64,000 bases of DNA from NCBI GenBank assembly GCA_964035545.1, contig OZ037766.1, forward strand, positions 11,479,722-11,543,721, given 5' to 3'. Below, piece by piece: positions 1 through 12,700 of this stretch. The first letter of the stretch is position 1. Every line of letters begins with the position of its first letter. This DNA is from Bugula neritina (taxonomy: Eukaryota; Bryozoa; Gymnolaemata; Cheilostomatida; Bugulidae). A program made the position numbers and the translations under genes. The notes below the pieces were generated by a model. That model was not told the DNA's origin. It was given only the letters and a program-made list of their open reading frames with translations, and made no database searches.

Positions 1-315
1 AATTATGTCACGGTAAGTTATCTATACGTAACTTATCATTTAAAGCTCCTACTGAGCCACATTAAAACTGCTGACAAATATAGCAATTACGTCATTGAGA
101 GCACAAAACTTCAGTTCAAATAACTTCTAAGCTAAAGCGCCCTAATGAAGCTAACAGAATTGAATCATTTTTGCACTGTTATATTTAGAAGTTGTCTACT
201 CTTTATAATTCTGAATTTGAGGTCAATTAGTTTGACATTTTGTTAGTGAAAGTTATAAATATTAGAGATATCACGCACTGTCCGAATTGTCGAGATACAA
301 AGTTTTTTAACTTGC

Positions 316-785
316 CTACAATCTGCAGATGAATATGAAGTTGGGCGCTGCCGGCAGAGCTCACAGCTTGGCAGTCGTATGATCCGGCATCTTCTAACGT
401 CAAGTTATTAATTGTTAAGAAGTTTTCTCCATTGACTGCAAAATAAAGCCAAATTGTTTGATACTATGAAAAAGTATTTGTTATTTCCACCAAGCCACGC
501 ATGTTCAACTGAACCAATGTTAATCGAATTAATTATGCAGTAACTTATTTAGGGAAAATGATGAAGAGTTTTAGTGATTGACTAGACATTAAATAAACCT
601 TCACATATACACGAAAGGACTACGAATACCTTCATATTTCTCATCATCATCTGAAGTGATCTGAGCTCCATTTCTATGCCAGGAGATTGCTGGGTCAGGA
701 TCACCAGTAGCTGAACACTGAATGGTTACAGAACTGGTCAGCTCAGCTGTTAGAGCCGCTGGGGAACTCGTGAATGTTGGTGGAA
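316..785 (-). CDS. PXDN: Peroxidasin Ig domain 4 (two exons)
   Basis: Exon 785-630 shows VTIQCSATGDPDPAISW and exon 435-316 shows LEDAGSYDCQAVSSAG. The second exon ends GTA G|GCAAGT, a GC donor that fits the phase-1 pattern at the end of every other Ig domain here. Positions 1-315 should then be intron leading to the peroxidase exons. Confidence 0.82.
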
Positions 786-3700
786 CTAAAACACATGCAA
801 TGTAATCAAATATCCTGCACAGAAAGTATATATTCAATTTGTATATCCAGAGTACTTTGCACTTTAAATATATACAATACTAGTGCATACAACTATGCAT
901 TACATAAACATACATGCTTATAGCAACTTGACAAAAATATTGCGACTTACACAAAGATGATAAGTTCTAAGTGATTCACAGTCATTATTTGACAAATATG
1001 TTTGCTAAACTTAATGAAAATTTAAAAACACTTTTTTGTGTTTTGTAAAACTATTGCTGTTTTGATGACATAACTACAAAGCTTATAAAGGTTTCAAGAT
1101 GTTATGTACATAGAAGAAACTTACAGATCATATGATGCAAGATGGACGATGGCGCACATAAATTATAGACATGTATTCTCAGAAAAACTGTACATGTGCT
1201 GTAAGGTGGGTGTTTATCAACTTGTTTACATTACAGCACAAAATATAAACCAGTTTCGGATGTTGACTAACGACTAATTATTATGATTCAACTAATTGAT
1301 AAGTATGCAGGTTAATAATTTGTAAGGTTGAGGTAAGTTCACCGGGTATTTAACCAGATATAAATTAGGTTGCAATATCTAATAAGAAAATATTATACTG
1401 TTTGTCGGATTCAGAAACTTATTTCTTGTCTATTAATTGTAATAGGAATGTTACGGCAGAAGCTATACTTGGTAAACATAAATAGGTTGGGTGTCTAATG
1501 AAGCATTCAGTAATGTTATTAGCTGATAAACTTACTGCATGTGTTATCTCTTAATATATGATTCATAAAATCAAGAACCATAGGAAACTGCTTCTATTAA
1601 AGAGAAATGTTAACTCATAATATATGTTATTATATTCAATTGGTATAAATTTCTTAATAATATCATCATTTAATGCTAGTAAGTCTGTAACCTTTATACT
1701 TATTAAGTCAATGAAGGCAGCTCAATTATATTAGAAGTTATTTTGCATGAAACAATGAAGTACGACCAATGAAAATTACAGGAATGTGACAAAAGCAGCG
1801 GTGCATTATGATAGTTATTCTACAAAGTTAGAGGGCTGACATAATGCTCAAGTCAGAACTAATCAAAATTGTACCTTTTAAGAGCAGACAAAATTCTACT
1901 GCTGTTAAACAGGCCTGTTTTTGGAAATTATTATAAATAGTTTCTAACGCAAAGTGAGAAAAGCTGGGTCAAAGGTCAGTTAATGTGCAAGCAGCTGCTC
2001 ATCTGTAAGTCGTATAGGAAATGATGCATGCAATTCTCTGTAATATTGTTGTATAATTGGATAGTGATTGTAACCGGAGTCATCAGTGTGAAACATGTCT
2101 ACATTTTATTACCTCCATTATCGTTTACTCTTACTTAAAACATTCCAATGTGTTCAGTCATATAACCTTTGTTATAAATATACAAAAACTTACTGCTGCT
2201 CTAAAGCAGTAATCACCATGATAAATATTTGCCAAAACTAAGTTATACTTGTGACATTATTTTATACTAGGTCAAAAGCTCGGTGTTTTAGTTCAGCTGC
2301 TTGACTGTCCACAGCAACAAATTCTAGCTAACACAAACCTATAATGTTTTAACGCTGCTGTGAGAATTGGCATCAAGTTATCTCTGCTTCATTTATCAAA
2401 TAATTTCAACCATTCCCTACAGCTATGCATCAACTTCACACTGTAGTCTAGTGGTGTTTGCAGACATTATTAGGACAGCCTCTTGCATGCAGATTAGACT
2501 TTCATCAGCTATTATATGCTATTGCTGCATCATTTCTTTCAATATGCATTATAATATACAGCCTACTGCATACATAATTTATTATTTAAAAGCAGTTTCA
2601 GAATTGCTCATCTTTATAAAAATTGTCAAGTATAAAATCAACCATTTGTGTATTTGCTAAAGTTTACATAATAATGAGATATATAAAATGGCTAAAATTA
2701 TCACTAATTACTTTCCTCACAAATGCACAGGAAATCCTCGACAAGATAACCACTGAATTCTGTGTATGCAGATTATAAACCTACAGTATTTGAGCTGAGT
2801 AGGTGTTTCTTTCACATAGCTCTTATGCAAAGCGCATTGTTTGAATATCATCCTTTTGTTGTGAAATTGAGCACAAAAAGGTGAAAAACAGGTGCAGTGT
2901 GTATATAATTTGTTGCAAGTGAAGCGGCTCGAATTAATAGCAGAGTATACACTGTGAGTTATGAAGTAGAGGCAGCTACATACCTTGTCTCCTAACAGCC
3001 AGCTGAGCATAGCTGCTGACTGTAGCCAAGATATTTGATGCCTCACATTCGTATTGACCTGAGTCAGCGACTTCTACTTGGGAAATTCTTAGATTAGTGC
3101 CGTTCAGTGAAGTTGTAAATCTAACATCACTTCCCAATGTTTCCCCTTTAAATTAATGACTTTTTTAAAATTTAATATGCATAAGAATTAATTTTAAGAG
3201 CAGTTATTAAACTACTTCGCTACACATGTTGTTTATAACTATCTTTTCCTATTCAGGATCTTACCATTTCAAATATAGCTGAGCAAGAATCATACGGTTA
3301 TACATTGTAATGTCTACATCACTTGAAAGATAACTACAATAAACTACTCCTCACTCCTAATATAAGTAATATTAAAAAAAACAACAGTTTGCAAATGTTG
3401 TGCATTTCAGTACAAAACACCTACCATCTTTTGACCAAGATATATAAGGTTTTGGAAAGCCTGTGGTCTCACAAGTGAAGTAAGCTGTGCCTCCTTCCAC
3501 CACTGAAGTAGATGTCGGCTCTTCCACAAAATGAGGCATTGCTGAAACACAGTGCAGTTCACCAGTTATAGGACATCAGGTGTTTTGAAGTATAATGGTT
3601 TTGTAATTAAAATAATCATTTATCAATTAAAAACAGACAACATATAAGTAATAAAGTAAATCAACACCTAATGTTAATATATTATAGAATTATAAGAAAA

Positions 3701-6700
3701 GCAATAACAAGCTGATGGTCCTCCTTGTACTGAAGTCTAGTTGCCATAAATAGTTTAGTGATCCAGCATACAACACCTTATCACTTAGCACATTCTTACA
3801 CTTCACTGTATATAGTAAACGTGTCACGTGTTTGAACACCGACCTTGAACTGAGACGGTAGCCGAGGCATGCACAGCCTCATTTCCAATGCTAATAGAAC
3901 AGCGATAGATCCCGGCATCTGCAGACACCACGTCTGTTATTAGCAATATACCTGAAGATAGCAAGGTAGACCTGGTGGAGTCCAGTACGTATGGGCGGCC
4001 ATCTTTGTACCTTCAATCATACAATTCATGCAATTATACAATCAATAGAATAAAATTGATATATACATGTATAGCAAGCTACCAAAACTACATCCGAATG
4101 TATAATTAATTCTAAATTTTAATAACCAATAAGACTATAGCAGAAAATATTATTTTCCAAGTTTATATGTCTTTTTTGTAAATAATTTATAATATTAATA
4201 TTTTATGAAGTGTGCTTAGCTTACCATTGGAGTTCTGCTGAGCCTGCCGCTGTGCAAGTCAAGGAAATACTTCCACCAAGTGAAGTGGTTTGATCTCTGG
4301 GTTTTAATATAAACTCTGGTCTTTCCTCTGTAAGATACAGTGCAATATATATAATTTATATAATATAAATTTAAAGTTTAAACTAAAATTAGCTCAACGT
4401 TTGAGTAAAATCTATCAGCAAATATATTTCTAGCAAATAATTTACCATGAAAAATAATTTTTGGCACAACTAACTTCATTTATAAAAAAATTTTACTTGA
4501 GCATAAAAAAAACAATTTTTTTGTAGTTGATAGTGTGTTTAATACTATTCCGAATAAACATGCAGCACATTAAGTGTAAAACATGAAAAATAAACATTAT
4601 AATATAAGCAAAAAGTTATTATTTTTCCAGTATATTGAACAAACTCCAAATTATTTTGTAATTATCCTACAAAAAAATGGACGAAAGTTTATAGTCACCA
4701 TCCCTGTTAGAAACCCCTGGTGGAAAAGGTTTTATTTGTTAAATAGGACTAAGTACTCATTCAAATGGGGCACAGAAACAATTGTGACTGGATGCTCTTC
4801 CTATCATCACCAATGGCCTTTGTCCGGGTTCAAACCCATGACCTCATGTTTGCTAGGCAAACGCCCTAACCCCTAGACCACGGCTGCTCTCAGTTTGTAT
4901 AATTATCATAGGTTGTCTGAAACTAGACTGCATAGAGAATCTCACCTGATTGCAGAGTGTTGGTTCTCAGCAGGAGAACGGCGGGTCCGCTGACAGCTTC
5001 ACCGGCATCATTTTGAGCCAAGCAACCATAACTTCCTTGATCTTCAGTGGTGGCGCCATCTATCATCAGCCTGCCATCCGACAGGATGTGGTAACGGCTG
5101 GATGGTTCAACGTCATTGGAAATAATTTCACTTCTGAAATAAAAAAATAATAAATCCGCCACGCAGCCAACAACAGTGAAATGAAAGCTATGTGTTTTCA
5201 TCTAGTGTAAATCATGCAGCATTGCTAAAATGTATTGGGCAAGTTTGACATTTTTCACAAGGCCATATCTCATTTGTTTAGAGAAAGTGCTCAAATAGCC
5301 AGTCATCAATGAATGTACAACACTAACACTTTATAAAGTTTAGTTACATGAGTAGTAGGTGGAGATACATAAGTAGTAGATGTAGTTACACAAGTAGTAG
5401 GTATAGTCCCCTAAGTAGTCAGTGTAGATACATAAGTAATAGGTGCAGTTACTGTAGAAAGTATCTTACTGATTGTGAAACCACGCAATAGCAGGTTGAG
5501 GTTCCCCATTAGCAGCACAGTTCATGTAAACTCTGTCACCTAAACTAGCTTGCACATCTGCAGGCTGAGCAGTAAGTTCTGGTATCTTCATACTGCCACT
5601 AGGGGTGGAGCTCAAATGTTGAGAGCCATCTTGAGGCAGAGCCAGAGTCTGGGAAGACTGTGATGGAACTACAGATGTACTTTGTTGGCGGACTCGAATG
5701 GTTGATGTGGCTATAGCAAAAAGACAAGAGAATTTCAAGTTTTTGTATCAGCACAGTAAAAAAGAATTTATTTTATTTCATATTAACATTTATTGGACGT
5801 AATTAATTTCTATGCTAAAGAGTAAAATACTAACGGCAGTTGAAGTCTTCATTTTCTATGTCTGTAATGGAGAGCCCATTCAGGTTCTCTGGCTCCACAC
5901 ATGTTGCGGCAACTTCCATCAGGTTTGAATTATGAGTCGTATAATTCTTCAGCCATTTTAAATTACAGTCACAAATTAATGGATTGGAGTCAAGCCGCCT
6001 ACATTACAAATTCATAAAACTCATACAGAGATTTTACATTACTTTTACCAAAAAATAGTGATTTATTTATTATAGAGATGATATAAATTTTATTATAAAT
6101 ACAACATTATATGTGCATAGGAAATATATAACATAGAATTATATTACTGTGTTTGCATTTTTATTTTAAAACCCATGAATAAGATTCACAGTTTAAAATC
6201 TAGCCTCAAATCACAGTAATTAAAGACTTCAAACTCAGCATGATTAGCACAAATGCTAAACTAAATATCTTATCTAGTATATAAATAATACCCCATAACC
6301 CCCCCTCTCCCAATTCACATAAATTAAATTGAAAATAAGCGACATTTTATCAACCAATACGCAAGATCGAACGTCATAAATGAGTTTTTAAAATTACAAG
6401 ATTTATAAGAAGTTTGACAAGAGGCAACAGCAAGAGAGAACAGCCCAGTTAACTATTTAGTAGATTAGTAAGTTGGGCCGTGTTAATGTGATTTTAGTCT
6501 TCCTTTAAAATATTAGCTAGCTTAGGCATGTTCATTTTCATACACTGAAATAAACTTACAATCTGGTCAGCTCTGTCAGTGGAGTTAGGGAGCCGTCGGG
6601 TATTGACTTTAATTGGTTATTATGCAAAAACCTGCAATAATTACATTTACAAGTTCAAGTTAAAATGTATAATTTATTTCGAGATCAGTAGCATAACAAG

Positions 6701-9700
6701 GAATAAAATCACACTACAAATTCTACAAAGAGAATACCAGTAAAGACCATATATGCAGCCGTTGTCCCCGAGAAGTGGTTGAAATTGGTGCAAAAATCAC
6801 ACAACTAAAACAGGCATGCTATTCTAGAGGTATAAAAAGAGAAGACAAGGTTTTCAGAATTACCAACGTCACTTACAAGCGCTTCAACGATGGAAGACTT
6901 TGAAATGCTCCTAAGCTAATGAAGTTTATTTCATTAGCATGAATATACCTAAACGTATAAAAACATATCATATTTTGATAACACAATTGAAACACTTCCA
7001 TCATTCCATTTCACCATTCTATATTATAGGCAAAAAATATAAACAGTAGTGCCTTAGCATTTTAGAAAGTGTAGGAATTTCAAAGTTTTGAAAACAGTAA
7101 GGAACTGTGCAAGGGAAATTCGGCAAGTTGAGGTATTAATTTTAGCAAATACACTTTAGTTATGTTATATGATTGTATATGCTAAAAACAGTGTCTTTTA
7201 CAGAACAGACACATTTTTAAACTAATTATGTTGAATAATAGTAAATTTTATAAAAATCACTTTTACTTAGGTTAAGGCAGTTCCTTGCTACTCCATTGAT
7301 ATCGCTACTGCTTGCTAAACACTAACTGGTCTAAAAGTACTTACCATGGAAACTTATTCTTCTAAAAAAAATTCTTGCTCAGTGCCAAAGAGATAATGAT
7401 GGCTAATCAACCAGTAATTGTAAGTTTTGGTAAGATTTTGGTTGTAAAAAATTTGGCAATGTGCGAATAGTGATGAGAGAGCTGGAGAACTCAAAGTTTG
7501 AATATGCTATTAATTTAAAAATATAATCTGTAACATCCTAAAGACTGAACTTATTACAGTATAGTATAGTTTACCAATGAACCAAAACATAAGGGTTTAT
7601 GCTATTGCTATCCCACTAATAAGCATATTGAAAGCGAATACTGCGATGTATTTTACTGTATCAATTGCTAATTCACTCATTAATCCTTTTTAATAAAAGT
7701 GGTAGACCATTGTCTCAAGTAAAATAATAAGGGGCTTAACCGTTTTAGAAACCTGACTATTTAGTACGAAAGTGGAGTGGAAACTTATACTAATGCTGCC
7801 TAACCCCTATAGGCTAAGGCTGAGTGACAAGCCTAATAATGTAATTCACCTCACATTATAGGGGCCACCCCTTTAAGCACCAAAATGTAATGTTAGGCAT
7901 TCACAGCTCAAAGTAACAATTTTGAATTGCAGGTAACAGCCAACTCTCAAGCAATTTCTGTAAGCTGGCGTTAGAAAGGCTAATCAGTTCAAAAACCACA
8001 TCTTAAACAGTTTAGAGCTTAATAAGTGACCTAAAACTTAATTCTGGGGAATTTAAATGTGATTTTTCGACGATTCATTTGCAAAATAAAATATCAAACA
8101 GTTTTATGAAAAAAAACATTGTGTGAATTAGAGCAACATTTTGTTAAGTAGTAATTTGAAGACCCATTAGCAGGCAACATTATTAACACATATTGCAGGT
8201 TCACCAACATTTTATTATTTTAAAAATTTCATCAGTCGAGGTTTTACTAGTAAATTAGCAATTGGAAGTGTTGCACCACTCAAATGTCTTTTGTACATGT
8301 AGACACAATGCCTGATCACACTTTAGGGTGTGATTGTTATTAATGATTTCCAACAAATTCCAGTTTCACAGTCTCATATATTCACACCTGCTTTGTAGTT
8401 TAAAAACATACACTGCACAGTGTAGCTTCATGTTCAAATAATTAGTAACATACAATAATGCATACAGACCTAGACTACACAAAAACAACTGCATGTGTAA
8501 AAATCTTAAACTAGAACGAAATTAATTAAATTATTACATTAAAAACTTCAGTTCTCTGCACTCAGTTAGAATAATACAACGTCTCTGCTCTTCTACTGCA
8601 ACTGTGCTGGTGAGTCACAACTTTTACTAATTTAAAGGTGATCTACATCATTTTAAGTCTATTCTCACAACACAACTGGTCTACTACCAATCCTTTCTCA
8701 CATAACTTTGACTATATAACCAGCAGATAGCTCTTAACTTGACATGAGATAATGGAAATCTGTAATAGCATACTGCTACATATTTGAGTACATTGAAAAA
8801 ATATATAGCAATACTTACAACTGCTCCACTTTTTTCAGGCCACTAAAAGTATTTGAGTCGAGAGATTCAATTTTATTCTTGTACAGGTACCTAGAAAATA
8901 GTTTTATAAACTATGAGACAATCAAATACAATAATTTTACATGGTGGAACGCACTGAAGACCACTCCAATTAGTACTAAGTTTAAAAACAAAACTTGACT
9001 TGTGCCAACGTATCTCCCAAACTATGGGGTTGTAGCAACTTAACACTTTTAGGCAAAAATAAATGCTGGGGAATAAAGAGGGAACGAAATAATAGAATAA
9101 TTATATATTAGCTTATAACTAGACTGGGAGTTTTATTGGCTATTGTAGACCTAATATATTCTCAGATCAAACATCTAAATACTGATTGTACCTGTTATAT
9201 TGTATTTGATTTGACAATACACAGTCTAAAACTTGGGTTTATGGGTCATCCAGGCTACCTACCTTTAGGGATACTAAGCACACTTCTAACATACATGTAG
9301 AATATTTTAGGTAAAATAGAACACAAACAATAGATAAATATGTAACTGAAACAGGATGAGCTGGCCAAGAAGTTTGACCATTGACACATCATTGTAAATT
9401 AATCAAGTTTTAAATTGACACGAGTGTGTCAGGCCCATTCAATAGTATTACATAATTGAATTTATTAGCTGATATTATTATACATGAGATTGTTCTGCAC
9501 TGCTCTACTTTAAAATTATGTAATAAAGATTGAGTTTGACTGTTCAGGAGAAAAATGATTATTATAACAATGGATTGTTTTTATTAACGAAAATGAATGC
9601 TGTTAATATTTTTTCCTATTTCATTGACAACTGGTAATGATTTTGTCTGCACACATTCTTTTAGTATCAGTGTCACTTGTGTTTTATTAATTTAAAGTTC

Positions 9701-12700
9701 TAGCGCAGGCAACTATAAGTAGCTTTCATTGCAAACTTCAAATCATTTTACTATTATAAGTTAAAATTAGGTACAGTTTAGATATACCACCTATACACTG
9801 CAAGTATAGGTAATACTATATACATATATTACATACAATGTAGATATTTAGCATATAATACAACTTAAAGCATAGATGGTAGCCTATAAGTGATAATATA
9901 CAATCTTGGTCTGACATATACAAACACTTACAAGTATTTGAGGTTCTCTAAACCAGAAAAGGCTCCACTAGACAGAGTTTTCAACTCATTGCTGTTGAGT
10001 AAACTAAAAGTAGAGAATGACAATTGGTTATAAGTAGGCTATTATTACTATTCTATTGGCTACACAGTGAGAGGGCATCGGCAGCATAAGTTATGATGAT
10101 AGGCAGCAGCATGAAAAACTCACAGCTAAATAGCACTGCAGGTAAGCAGGATATATACAGTATACTCAGGTAATAAATAGGATATACACAGTGCATTGCA
10201 GGTAAAAAGGATATATAAAATGTACTGCAGGTATTAAATAGGATATATACAGTATACTCAGGTAATAAATAGGATATATACAGCGTACTGCAAGTAAAAA
10301 AGATATATACAGCGTACTGCAGGTGATAAATAGGATACATAAAGTGTACTGTAGGTAATAAATAGGATACATACAGTGTACTGTAGGTAATAAATAGGAT
10401 ACATACATTGTACTGCAGGTAATAAACAGAATACATACAGTGTATTGCAGGTAATAAATAGGATACATACAGTGTATAGAGACTCGACAGTCCAGCAAAA
10501 GTTCCTGGTGATATCTCAGATATTCTGTTGAATCTCAGATCTCTGCAACACAAAAAGCTACTTTAAAACTAGTTGGTCCTCAGACCATAGACAATAGTTC
10601 ACAGTATGTAGTAGCCCCCGGCACTGTCCATAGTCTATACCAGCTACTAGTAATTGTCTTCTCTCTAAGGGTAACCAATCACGGGTTCTCTTGCACCCAC
10701 CTGGCAGCTGAAACTTATCTGGATACCCTAACATTGGTATTTTGTTAAGTATATGGTAGAGCAAAAATACCAAGTCACAAAACACTGCTAAAAACAAGTG
10801 ATACCCATAACAGAGCTAGAGATGCCCAGACCAGGCTTTGTTTAATATATATTATATTTTTATTGTTCCTCTGGCACATGGGTTGACCATATGCTGCATT
10901 TGTAAACCAAAGGCAATATCTATCTAAACAGGGCTTGGGTATTGTTGTGGAATTCATTGGGAAAGAATGCATAGAAGATGCAGAGAAAAATGGAGAGCAA
11001 ATCGTCTAATAACAAAGATGAGTATCATAAATTGAATTTTCCTCTCAATTTGAGTTAAATATTCTGACAACTACAAATGGGTGTTTGATATAATATACAT
11101 TTTAAACATCCTAAAACTACTTCCAAAAATGGCTGTGAATGCAATTATAGTAGCATTTTAAAATAAATGTTTATTAGAATAACCACTAAAGTTGACCCAG
11201 TCAAAACTTATTGCTTGCTTTTACAATCATATACTTTTAATAGTTCGATGATAACAGCAACAGGGTAGCCTGCATGGAATAATCTGCTAGATGCTGAATA
11301 GAAAGTAAAGAAATTTGGTTACCTTAAAATTAGCCCAAATTTAACCATTTAGCTTAACAGGTTCCTGATAGCATAAAATATAGTGTTTATCTGACTACCA
11401 TAGTAGGGTTATAGTAAGTTTTCTTAGTGCTTTATGAATTTTCACCCAACTATTTGGATACAGAATCACTTCTATAACTACAAGCTCTAACATGCTACTC
11501 TGTAAAGCAGAAAATGTTATGCTAAACTTAAGCAGTTCTAGAAACTAAGCTGGTCTATAGATGGATCCATTTAAAAATTTGATACAGCAGTTGAAGATTG
11601 TGTTGCACTCATTTTGATTTCAGATCAACATGATAATTAAATGCTTTTTGATAAAGTAAACTTTCATATAGTGTAACAAAGTGTATCTACTATGTGAACA
11701 ATGGTTAGTATTACATAATAGTTGTTGACGATTTTTGCTGCATGATTGATCAATATTAACGACAAAAGGCTAAAGTTTCACCCATGGTTCAATATATTCA
11801 ATCAACTTTATAAAATCTTCAGGAGAGATCTATGACGTACACAGCAATTTATTTATTCTAATGTAGCTTAAAGTACTTATTCATTGGAAATAATTAACCA
11901 ACTCTTCCAGCGGGTTTGTGAAATGGAGAAAAACAACTATTCGCTATTGGGGTTTATTTGAAGTTGTTCGCATGTTTATAAATAGTTAAAAAAAGAATTT
12001 CACACTTTCATTACTTTTTTTCAATTGGGTGCTGGTGGAAAAGTTATCAAGACATTTGAATAAATCCAAACGGAGTTAATAAGTGGGTGATTACATACAT
12101 TCTCAACTCAGAAGTTGATAACATATCTTAGGTAGTCAATGCAGGTTCTATCAATTCCAAACAGACACGTAATAGAATTCCTAACCAAAATGATCCCAAC
12201 ACATTATTTCCTATCAAATGATAACAAAGTATTTTTAATCCAAAAACATCTCCACCCCATAGTTTAAATTTTACAAAGGTCATAGAGGTCATTCAACATT
12301 CCAGGTAAGATGACCTGCTAGGATATGCTGCATAGAGCACACCTTAACAAGTGTTTCTCATTGGGACTTACTTATTGTTTTCTAAATTGTAAATGTTTGT
12401 GAGTTTTTTTATGATATGCTCCGGTAATACAATATTATGTTGATTGTTGAGCAGCTTATATGATGGTTGCCTAGCAACTATTATATAACAAGAATGAGCT
12501 TTCCTTACTAATAATGTGGTTACCAGAAAGCAACCTCCCTCATTCATTTTTAAACCTGAGAATGAAATTCTTATATTTTTACATAACAGTTTATGCATAT
12601 ACTTCTCATATTATCTAAACAAGAGACTCCAGCTCATATGACGGCTGGCAGCAAGCTTAATAACTAAAGGCTTCCAGATAAAGACTTGGTATTTGTGTTA

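Noticed and set aside
4583-4876. Plus-strand 97-codon open frame
   Set aside because: It mostly overlaps the tRNA-derived SINE in antisense and has no domain.
10053-10553. Long minus-strand open frames of 166 and 110 codons with repeats such as LYVSYLLP
   Set aside because: They are read-through of the 32-bp minisatellite behind an LRR exon. Only the DLRFNRISEI part is coding, and its exon ends at 10471.
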